Assembly: GCA_038216175.1 (NCBI GenBank)
Contig: JBBQQG010000003.1
Coordinates: forward strand, 1 to 64,000
DNA: 64,000 bases
DNA from: JBBQQG01 sp038216175
GTDB taxonomy: Bacteria; Patescibacteriota; Saccharimonadia; Saccharimonadales; OMJO01
Reading direction: 5' to 3'
In this document: positions 1 through 6,481 of the stretch, one piece after another
How positions within the stretch are numbered: position 1 is the stretch's first letter
Layout: each line of letters opens with the position of its first letter
Program-made: the position numbers and the translations under genes
The notes under the pieces: model-generated
Seen by the model: the letters and a program-made list of their open reading frames with translations, nothing else
What the model was told of the DNA's origin: nothing
The model's database searches: none

Positions 1-37
1 CCGCCAAGCCCTCGAGGGCTATACAATAGTGTAATGC

Positions 38-130
38 GGAGAGGTACCCAAGTGGCTGAAGGGGATGGTTTGCTAAATCATTAGGGGGGCGCGAGTTCCC
101 GCGAGGGTTCGAATCCCTCCCTCTCCGCCA
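38..130 (+). tRNA. tRNA-Ser (anticodon GCU), CCA encoded
   Basis: A 7-bp acceptor stem pairs GGAGAGG (38-44) with CCTCTCC (120-126), followed by discriminator G127 and an encoded CCA at 128-130. The anticodon loop TTGCTAA gives GCT, which reads AGC/AGU serine codons. The long variable arm and the T-arm GGTTCGAATCC are those of a class II serine tRNA. G73 is a serine identity base. A strong hairpin terminator follows. Confidence 0.96.
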
Positions 131-136
131 GATTTC

Positions 137-166
137 AAGCACTGATACTATCAGTGCTTTTGTATT
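137..166 (+). terminator. Hairpin terminator after tRNA-Ser(GCU)
   Basis: AAGCACTGATA (137-147) and TATCAGTGCTT (149-159) are perfect inverted repeats around one base. The realistic fold is a 9-bp stem with a 5-base loop, followed by T-rich TTGTATTT. It lies seven bases after the tRNA CCA. Confidence 0.8.
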
Positions 167-180
167 TATATGAGATCGAC

Positions 181-189
181 TGATACAAT
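181..189 (+). promoter_or_regulatory. Extended -10 (TGATACAAT), leaderless promoter
   Basis: TG-A-TACAAT ends six bases before the ATG at 196, so the expected transcription start is the start codon itself. No -35 or Shine-Dalgarno sequence is evident. Confidence 0.6.
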
Positions 190-195
190 ACGCTT

Positions 196-843
196 ATGCA
201 GCCTGAGCAACATAATGAGGAAACTAAACCGGAAAATCCTCAAGTTGGTGTAGTCTATACTCCTTCTGATACTACGCAAACTGTCGAAGCACAACCAGTT
301 AGTCAGATTAATTCGTCTGACCAGTCTATCCAAAATGACGTTCCTACTCAGACTAATAATTTAAATAATGATGAAGAAAATTCAGACAATCTGTTTTCTT
401 GGGAATCACCGGAATACGTTTCTCATCATAAATCTTCGTCTTGGTTTATGATATTAGCCTTATTAACAGTAGTTAGCTCAATTGCAGTTTTTTTTCTGAC
501 GAAAGACTTTATATCAACTGCAATGGTTGTCTTAATTGGAGTTGCTTTTGGAGTCTTTGCTTCCAGAAAACCACGAGTTCTTGATTATTCAATTGGTGAA
601 GACGGAGTTACTATAGGGCAAAAATTATTCCAATTTGAAGAGTTCAAGTCATTTTCTGCGACAGAAGAAGGCGAAATATTTTCAGCCGTACTATTGCCAC
701 TTAAAAGATTTATGCCTCAGGTAAACTTATGTTATTCTCCTTCCGACGATGACCGTATTATAGATTTACTAAGTAATTATTTACCTTACGAAGAGCATAA
801 ACGCGACCTGTTAGACCGAGCAATGCGAAAAATACGTTTTTAA
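196..843 (+). CDS. Membrane protein of unknown function
   Basis: 215 residues. The first ~65 residues are Gln/Asn/Thr-rich and probably disordered. Two hydrophobic segments at about 82-101 and 105-123 (FMILALLTVVSSIAVFF and the next helix) form a hairpin, followed by a ~90-residue soluble domain (GEDGVTIGQKLFQFEEFKSF onward) with alternating beta-like segments, resembling PH-like membrane-associated domains in layout. Family not recognised. A -10 box six bases upstream makes the ATG a leaderless start. It is flanked by tRNA genes and is probably monocistronic. Confidence 0.8.
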   Translation: MQPEQHNEETKPENPQVGVVYTPSDTTQTVEAQPVSQINSSDQSIQNDVPTQTNNLNNDEENSDNLFSWESPEYVSHHKSSSWFMILALLTVVSSIAVFFLTKDFISTAMVVLIGVAFGVFASRKPRVLDYSIGEDGVTIGQKLFQFEEFKSFSATEEGEIFSAVLLPLKRFMPQVNLCYSPSDDDRIIDLLSNYLPYEEHKRDLLDRAMRKIRF

Positions 844-1038
844 CTGTTATAAATTATAATTTCAGATAGCCATAATTGATGATGTTGAACATTCATCGTT
901 TTCACTCTAAGATCGTTGCTTGATTAAGTATGCTAACAAACAAAAAGTTTTACCTGTCTGGACTTTTGATAAAAAACTTGTACGCCAAGGCAATGGAAGA
1001 GCAAAAAAGCTGATTTCTTAATAAACGTGACTTTAAGA

Positions 1039-1115
1039 TGGTGCACCCGACAGGATTCGAACCTACGACCTTTGGCTCCGCAAGCCAACGCTCTATCCAG
1101 CTGAGCTACGGGTGC
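1039..1115 (-). tRNA. tRNA-Arg (anticodon GCG), CCA encoded
   Basis: Read on the minus strand, GCACCCG (1115-1109) pairs with CGGGTGC (1049-1043), followed by A73 and an encoded CCA (1041-1039). The anticodon arm TTGGC-TTGCGGA-GCCAA gives GCG, reading CGC and possibly CGU. The D-arm (AGCTCAGCTGGATAGAGC) and T-arm (AGGTTCGAATCCT) are normal. Confidence 0.96.
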
Positions 1116-1232
1116 ATATACAACAGGGGTAATCCTAACATATTACAATGGCATTTAACAGATCAATAAAAATAGAGTACATAATACGCGAGTCACACAT
1201 TTTTAATTAGCCTGCTAAAATAACTCCTATAA

Positions 1233-1323
1233 GGAGAGGTCGCATAGTTGGTCTAGTGCGCTGCACTCGAAATGCAGTATGGATTAATCTTCATCGAGGG
1301 TTCGAATCCCTCCCTCTCCGCCA
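1233..1323 (+). tRNA. tRNA-Ser (anticodon CGA), CCA encoded
   Basis: The acceptor GGAGAGG (1233-1239) pairs with CCTCTCC (1313-1319), with G73 at 1320 and CCA at 1321-1323. The anticodon arm CTGCA-CTCGAAA-TGCAG gives CGA for UCG codons. A long variable arm is present. The acceptor and T-arm match tRNA-Ser(GCU) at the window start, as expected for isoacceptors. About 215 bases after it hold nothing recognisable before the next gene. Confidence 0.95.
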
Positions 1324-1539
1324 ATCAATACTTTATGTCCCTTATTCGAACTCTGATATGTCATTACGAAGCTGAATCACAAGATACGTTTCCGCTTAAA
1401 TATATTAAGTGTACAACGCCCACCTTAAGTAAATATCGGATCTTATGCACTGATTATTCTAACCATAACAGTTAATAGTTTTACTTTAGTTATTATTTGG
1501 TATTTAATTATGCTAAAGCATTATTGAAAGGTCTACCTA

Positions 1540-3411
1540 GTGCCGTCAAAAACATCATCTAAAAAGCGTAAATCCACAAAAAAATCGAACAGACTAGAAA
1601 AGCTGCTTCGAAATATTATTAACAGCAGACCGTTAATGGCAATAACAGTTATGATAATCTTTGCCGTTTTAGGAGGTGTTTACTTATTATTTTCAAAAGC
1701 TGCTACTAACCGAATACCTATAAATCCGGGCACCTACGCCGTCAGCGTTTTACCGGCTGGAAGTACATCTGACTACTGGATAGTGGCCAGTGATGGCGGC
1801 GTATTTTCTATGGGAACTAATATCAAATTTTTCGGATCAATGGCAGGTAAGCCTTTAGTACAGAGAATTACTTCATCGACCGCACGGCCACAACACGACG
1901 GATATTGGATGTTAGGTGGTGATGGTGGGATTTTCTCTTTTGGAAATGCTAAGTATCTGAGTGGCCCGACAAAAACGGCAACTTCTGGGTACTACAGAGC
2001 TATAGTAGGCACCCCAAGTGGAAATGGGTATTGGGTAATAACTAAGCTGGGAAGTATTTCGCCTTTTGGCGACGCTGCAACAACTTATTGGGCAGGAATA
2101 AACGCCAGCTACAAGAGATTCAATACTAATCCTTTAAATGCTTTACCAGGATTACCAGTTAACGGAATCGTAAGCGCCGCCAGAACTGTGTCGGGTAAGG
2201 GATTAATACTGCTGGCCGAAAACGGTGCAACCTACGGTTACGGGGACGCACCTTATCATGGGAATGTACCGATAAATTATGCTGGTGGGCAAAGAGCAAC
2301 TTCAATTACAGTTGATAATAAAAACGGATATATTGTAGCTGCAAATAACGGTGCAACCTACGGGTTGGGCGGAACATACCGTGGCGGTGCTAACACCGCT
2401 GGACAGTTAGCTGGACCAATAATTTCAATTGCTTCGACATCTGATAGCGGTGGCTATTGGGAGCTGGGTCAGGACGGTGGAATATTCGCATACGGCAACG
2501 CTTTATTTAAAGGCTCTGTCGTTACTACGACGCCGCTGCCTGCTTCTACGCCAACCCTGACAACTGTAATTACCCCTCAACCGATAACTACACCGGCACC
2601 AAGTATTCAGATAGGCAGTTCAATTACGGTTGCAGCTGTTGCGGCAAACCCATGCTCGGCTGATCTACAGAATAATATTACGGTTCTCCAGGAGTGTTTA
2701 AATAGTCGTGGAGCAAATCCTAAACTAACTGTTGACGGAGTACTAGGTCCCTTAACTAGACAAACATGCTCAAGTATATTGGGTGCATTTTGCCCGTATC
2801 CTGTTCAAAGATCTGGTGGTGGAAACACCGTTGGTGCAGCAGTTATACCCGTTTCATCCGGTGCAGTATCGCAACTTCAAAAAGATATTGGAGTATCAGT
2901 TGACGGTCAAGTTGGCAATCAGACTTTATTTGCCTGCAATGCAAACTGGCAGCGGTTATCAAAGCAGGACCAGTATGTTTGTGCGCTACACGGTGGTGGA
3001 CCTGGTGGAAAAGCTAACAATGGGCTAAATACTAATAAATTAGCTAACAGCTTCGCAGCCGGATCATTTGGTCTTAACTCTGATATCCCTTCTACTAGTT
3101 ATAATTTAGTAGTCCAAGGATCAAACCATCTTAAAGACGGAAATTATAATTTATGCGTATTTCTCGACCACACTAATTACCTATCAGTTGATGCATCAGT
3201 TTCGGGCCATTGGGAAGACTGGTTTAATAGTGGAGAAAAAGTGATTGCAGACGAGAAAATTCCACCAGGGACTTCTGTAAAATGCTGGTATTTTTCGTGG
3301 AATAGTACTGACAAGTATATTAACTGGTGGTTTCATAACCCTGACGGTGCGACGATTGGTAATATTCAGTACGTAACAATTGACGGAAATGTACAGACTA
3401 ATGTTCGGTAG
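1540..3411 (+). CDS. Membrane-anchored repeat (propeller-like) and peptidoglycan-binding-like surface protein
   Basis: 623 residues with a GTG start, GAAAGG lying ~9 bases upstream. A Lys/Arg-rich cytoplasmic tail (1-30) precedes one membrane helix (~32-52). Residues ~78-330 hold about six ~42-residue repeats with the core YW-x(3-4)-DGG-x-F-x-G or NGATYGxG, similar to modules in many actinobacterial exported proteins. A Thr/Pro linker (~335-365) follows, then two segments resembling PG_binding_1 (VDGVLGPLTRQTC; VDGQVGNQTLF) with paired cysteines, and a C-terminal domain (~530-623) of unknown type. Inferred role: cell-surface adhesion or wall interaction. A small membrane protein follows after nine bases, probably co-transcribed. 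Confidence 0.8.
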   Translation: MPSKTSSKKRKSTKKSNRLEKLLRNIINSRPLMAITVMIIFAVLGGVYLLFSKAATNRIPINPGTYAVSVLPAGSTSDYWIVASDGGVFSMGTNIKFFGSMAGKPLVQRITSSTARPQHDGYWMLGGDGGIFSFGNAKYLSGPTKTATSGYYRAIVGTPSGNGYWVITKLGSISPFGDAATTYWAGINASYKRFNTNPLNALPGLPVNGIVSAARTVSGKGLILLAENGATYGYGDAPYHGNVPINYAGGQRATSITVDNKNGYIVAANNGATYGLGGTYRGGANTAGQLAGPIISIASTSDSGGYWELGQDGGIFAYGNALFKGSVVTTTPLPASTPTLTTVITPQPITTPAPSIQIGSSITVAAVAANPCSADLQNNITVLQECLNSRGANPKLTVDGVLGPLTRQTCSSILGAFCPYPVQRSGGGNTVGAAVIPVSSGAVSQLQKDIGVSVDGQVGNQTLFACNANWQRLSKQDQYVCALHGGGPGGKANNGLNTNKLANSFAAGSFGLNSDIPSTSYNLVVQGSNHLKDGNYNLCVFLDHTNYLSVDASVSGHWEDWFNSGEKVIADEKIPPGTSVKCWYFSWNSTDKYINWWFHNPDGATIGNIQYVTIDGNVQTNVR

Positions 3412-3420
3412 GAGTTAAAA

Positions 3421-3828
3421 ATGAAGAAAAAATTATTAATAGCAATACCTATTGTTGTACTAGTTTTAGTCGCAACCGTAGTGTCTTTTAAGTTTGGTGA
3501 TTTAATGAATATCAGATCAAAACCAGTTGCTAAAAGTTTCACTAATGCCATTATGACTGGACAAAACCATATAGCTTATTCCCTACTCTCCCCAAGTTTC
3601 CAGCAAAATATTACAGAGAGCGCATTCGATAATAGTCTACAAAAAGAATTCCCAAATTACAGAAAATCGGTCGTCACAACCGATAGTGTGATCGGTACCG
3701 ACGGACGGCTGGCATACGTTTCTAATTTTTTGGTTACAGATGGTAAAACTCCATCAAAGAAAGTCATTATGAAAATGGTTGAAGTCGACCGCAAATGGTA
3801 CGTTGGAGCAATAAAAGTTTCTACTTAA
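3421..3828 (+). CDS. Small exported/anchored protein, DUF4878-like fold
   Basis: 135 residues. The N-terminus has a signal anchor (KKKLLIAIPIVVLVLVATVV, ~3-22) and no lipobox cysteine. The rest (VAKSFTNAIMTGQNHIAYSLLSPSFQ ... GKWYVGAIKV-like end) resembles NTF2-like DUF4878/DUF3887 modules found near envelope proteins; this is inference from pattern. An SD (TAGGAG) sits eight bases before the ATG and the gene starts nine bases after the repeat protein, so the two probably form an operon. Confidence 0.75.
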   Translation: MKKKLLIAIPIVVLVLVATVVSFKFGDLMNIRSKPVAKSFTNAIMTGQNHIAYSLLSPSFQQNITESAFDNSLQKEFPNYRKSVVTTDSVIGTDGRLAYVSNFLVTDGKTPSKKVIMKMVEVDRKWYVGAIKVST

Positions 3829-3845
3829 AGGAAGTAGTTTCAAGT

Positions 3846-4913
3846 TTAAGTCTGCACCGGCGGTTGAGTATTAATTTGACTTTCCAAGGGTGCTGGCTCT
3901 TTTGGTTTTCTAGTAAGTAGTAGGACTAGAAGCATTAAACCTCCAATAATCGTATATGCCAAGCCAAATTTAATTATGTAGCCGTTAATAATCTGGGTAA
4001 TAGAATCAAGAATGTGAGTCAGAGTTGAGTTAAATCCGTTAGTGTTTAGCGATCTTGAAATATTCCCATTTGGTTTCGATGCATTTTTAAAAATCCAAAT
4101 TGCTACGAGACTACTGGCGGTAAGAAAAATGCCTGTACTAGCAAATGCAAACCCCACTCTTTTAACACCGGTCCTTTTAGAATCATTTAATAATATTACA
4201 GAAATTCCAAGCAAACCGATGATAACGAATAACAGATAGGGGGATAAATTTAACCAGCTGTAGACTTGAGGTACATAGCTGTATTGTTGATAAAAAGCCC
4301 TGCCCTGACTATTCTTAGGGATAGAACTGACTGTAAAAACGGTGGTACTAAGAAAACTTTTGCTATTTATTAAGCTATCTACCACCGGCTGTTTCTGTGC
4401 AGCGACATTTATGTTCGCTGGTTTGCAGGGGATGCTAAATGGCTGAATCTCGGCATTAAGCAGCGCTAGCTGCTGTTTTGTACATACAGGCAAAACATTT
4501 AGCCTAGCAACAGCGTAATCGCCGACTGAATTCGCGAATTTTGCTTTAGGCAGAGATAAGTCTACCTTAAAGTCCGGTTGATTCGATTTGCCCGTTAACC
4601 AATGATAAAAACCGTCTACTACATTTTCGGTGCTGGATTGTAAAAACTGCGGAGAAAAGGAATCTTTAGCAGCTTTTTGAATTACCGGGTCGGTTAACGG
4701 CAGATTATTGCTGGACTGATTTACCGACGACTGAGTTTGTTTTAGGACATTGTCTACAAATGTTGAATAAATATCACTTTCTTTTAGAACTTTTTTAATT
4801 GTTGATGGTGTCCCGAAAACTAATACCATTGTTGTAACTAATACTGAGCTAAATAGCAGAAACCGAAATAAGGCACTGGTGCACCAAAGTACCAATTTTC
4901 GAAAGATATGCAT
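3846..4913 (-). CDS. Multi-spanning membrane protein of unknown function
   Basis: 355 residues from the ATG at 4913. One membrane helix near residues 15-35, an extracellular domain of ~190 residues with two cysteines in a VCTKQQ...IPCKP stretch, then three C-terminal helices (~225-245, 253-275, 315-337). The tail is Pro/Gln-rich. A GTG two codons upstream (4919) is open, but TACAAT lies at 4925-4920 (minus) and ends six bases before the ATG, so the ATG is the likely leaderless start. Family not recognised. Confidence 0.75.
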   Translation of the reverse strand: MHIFRKLVLWCTSALFRFLLFSSVLVTTMVLVFGTPSTIKKVLKESDIYSTFVDNVLKQTQSSVNQSSNNLPLTDPVIQKAAKDSFSPQFLQSSTENVVDGFYHWLTGKSNQPDFKVDLSLPKAKFANSVGDYAVARLNVLPVCTKQQLALLNAEIQPFSIPCKPANINVAAQKQPVVDSLINSKSFLSTTVFTVSSIPKNSQGRAFYQQYSYVPQVYSWLNLSPYLLFVIIGLLGISVILLNDSKRTGVKRVGFAFASTGIFLTASSLVAIWIFKNASKPNGNISRSLNTNGFNSTLTHILDSITQIINGYIIKFGLAYTIIGGLMLLVLLLTRKPKEPAPLESQINTQPPVQT

Positions 4914-4919
4914 GAGCAC

Positions 4920-4925
4920 ATTGTA
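4920..4925 (-). promoter_or_regulatory. -10 box TACAAT, leaderless promoter for 3846-4913
   Basis: On the minus strand TACAAT is followed by six bases and ATG at 4913. This spacing matches other genes in the window and decides the start. Confidence 0.5.
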
Positions 4926-4978
4926 CGCCCAACTATGTTGCTTGCAAGGCAGATTACCGGGTGTAAACTTGTTAGTAT

Positions 4979-5371
4979 ATGCAGGACAGTATCTTTACCA
5001 AAATCATTAATGGTGAGATTCCAAGTTTCAAAATATATGAAGACGATAAAACAGTAGCCTTTTTAGATATTCACCCAATTCAACCCGGTCATGTCCTAGT
5101 CGTGCCTAAAACTCAAGTTGATGAATTTCAGGATTTGGAGCTTGAAGACTACGACGCACTTTGGCGAACAGTCAGGAAAGTAGCCCGAAGAATAAAAAAA
5201 GTAGTTGGTAGGTCGCGGGTCGGGATCCACGTCGTCGGTCTTGACGTGCCTCATGTCCATGTCCATGTCTTCCCTTTTGACAACATCGAACAGTACCACG
5301 CAGTAGCCAACATGTCAGTCGAACCGAATCAAGTTGAATTAGCTGAGATGGCAAACAGACTTAAGTTTTGA
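4979..5371 (+). CDS. HIT family nucleotide hydrolase (HinT-like)
   Basis: 130 residues, full length for the family. The N-terminal IFTKIINGEIPS and FLDIHPIQPGHVLVVPK segments and the histidine triad HVHVHVF (~92-98, from VPHVHVHVFP) are diagnostic. Members hydrolyse nucleoside phosphoramidates or dinucleotide polyphosphates in the cytoplasm, with the middle triad histidine as nucleophile. TAAACT ends nine bases before the ATG, suggesting a leaderless or nearly leaderless transcript. The small membrane gene downstream has its own -10 box. Confidence 0.93.
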   Translation: MQDSIFTKIINGEIPSFKIYEDDKTVAFLDIHPIQPGHVLVVPKTQVDEFQDLELEDYDALWRTVRKVARRIKKVVGRSRVGIHVVGLDVPHVHVHVFPFDNIEQYHAVANMSVEPNQVELAEMANRLKF

Positions 5372-5373
5372 CG

Positions 5374-5382
5374 TGTTAAGAT
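5374..5382 (+). promoter_or_regulatory. Extended -10 (TGTTAAGAT)
   Basis: TG-T-TAAGAT ends six bases before the ATG at 5389, overlapping the stop region of the HIT gene. Confidence 0.55.
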
Positions 5383-5388
5383 TAGCTC

Positions 5389-5565
5389 ATGTTTTCTAAT
5401 GCGTTTATAGCCTTAATTATCGGCATAGGTCTTGGTGTTTGGGTGTATTCAAAAGCTATGAAACAAACTGGAAATAACACCAAAAACTCAGTTATAGTAG
5501 CAGTAATCTGCGGCGGAGTAGTATTTCTTATAGTAATTACACTGATTGGGATGTTTATAAAATAA
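5389..5565 (+). CDS. 58-residue two-helix membrane protein
   Basis: A short open frame starting MFSNAFIALIIGIG, with helix one at ~4-20, a polar Lys/Asn-rich loop (SKAMKQTGNNTKNS) and helix two at ~35-55, ending MFIK. An extended -10 box six bases upstream gives it its own leaderless start. The hydrophobic-polar-hydrophobic pattern and dedicated promoter support a real gene. Function unknown; similar hairpin proteins are frequent in this type of genome. Confidence 0.7.
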   Translation: MFSNAFIALIIGIGLGVWVYSKAMKQTGNNTKNSVIVAVICGGVVFLIVITLIGMFIK

Positions 5566-5616
5566 ATTGTGACTAGCCATTTAGTGCTAGTTTTACTTTG
5601 AATTGTACCCATAAAT

Positions 5617-5625
5617 TGGTACCAT
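5617..5625 (+). promoter_or_regulatory. Extended -10 (TGGTACCAT)
   Basis: TG-G-TACCAT ends seven bases before the ATG at 5633. An ATG at 5626 is in another frame, so the leaderless spacing selects 5633. Confidence 0.5.
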
Positions 5626-5632
5626 ATGGTCA

Positions 5633-6481
5633 ATGGACGAGGTGGGCTTAGGCCAAAGATTACAAGATGCCCGCAAAAAAGCGGGACTGACGCAGCAGGA
5701 ACTCTGCCAATTAGCCGGCCTAAGTTACTCGACACTTGCAAAAATTGAACGAGGGGCTATCAAAGCCCCATCAATCTTCACTATTCAGAGCATCGCTGGG
5801 GCGCTAAACTCGAGCTTAAGCGATTTAATGGGAGATGTTCCCCGCTTTGAGTCTAAAGTCGCTAAAAAACGCTCTAAAAGCGGGATCAGATTCGTCTATT
5901 TTGATATAAATGGTTGTCTGGTTAGGTTTTTCCACCGGGCATTCACTAAACTTGCCCATGAAACAGGCGCACCGGCCGATATTATCGAGTCGACTTTTTG
6001 GCATTACAATGACATTGTTTGCCGTGGTGAACTTAGTTTGGATGAATTTAATAAAATATTTTCAAGGAAAATAGGTGTTGAAAACGTTGACTGGCAAAGC
6101 TATTACCTAGATGCGATTGACCCTATTATTGAAATGCAATCAGTCGTCACTTGGGCCTCCGAAAACTACTATGTCGGATTATTAAGTAATATTATGCCTG
6201 GTTTTATAGAATCAATGCTGGCAAGAGAACTAATTCCAAATGTTGCCTATACCACGATTATCGATTCGTCTAAAGTAGGGGCAATTAAACCCGAACCGGA
6301 AGTCTATGAAATTGCCCAGAATAAATCTGGAGTTAAACCGACCGAAATATTATTAGTTGACGATTCACGGGCAAATCTAATGGCAGCCGAAAAAATGGGC
6401 TGGCATGTGCTCTGGTTCGATGATTACCGCCCAGATGAATCAGTTGAACGTGTCCGTCAGTCACTTGAACCAGAAGATTAA
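5633..6481 (+). CDS. XRE-type HTH fused to HAD-superfamily hydrolase
   Basis: 282 residues. Residues ~6-66 are a Cro/CI-type helix-turn-helix (LGQRLQDARKKAGLTQQELC...YSTLAKIERG). Residues ~86-275 are a HAD-IA-like domain: motif I FDINGCLV (nucleophile D91, but N93 where the second Asp is usual), motif II LLSN, motif III lysine in GAIKPEPEVYE and motif IV LLVDDSRAN. The fold is clear, but the D-to-N change could lower phosphatase activity. The fusion suggests a regulator that senses a phosphorylated small molecule (inference). It converges with valS, overlapping by four bases. Confidence 0.85.
   Translation: MDEVGLGQRLQDARKKAGLTQQELCQLAGLSYSTLAKIERGAIKAPSIFTIQSIAGALNSSLSDLMGDVPRFESKVAKKRSKSGIRFVYFDINGCLVRFFHRAFTKLAHETGAPADIIESTFWHYNDIVCRGELSLDEFNKIFSRKIGVENVDWQSYYLDAIDPIIEMQSVVTWASENYYVGLLSNIMPGFIESMLARELIPNVAYTTIIDSSKVGAIKPEPEVYEIAQNKSGVKPTEILLVDDSRANLMAAEKMGWHVLWFDDYRPDESVERVRQSLEPED

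Noticed and set aside
1272..1475. Open frame of 67 codons at tRNA-Ser(CGA)
   Set aside because: Its first 50 bases are the tRNA itself and the rest has no protein character or SD.
5382..5741. 119-codon open frame on the minus strand across two plus-strand genes
   Set aside because: It covers the 58-aa membrane gene and the HTH-HAD start, both of which have extended -10 boxes; no supporting signals.
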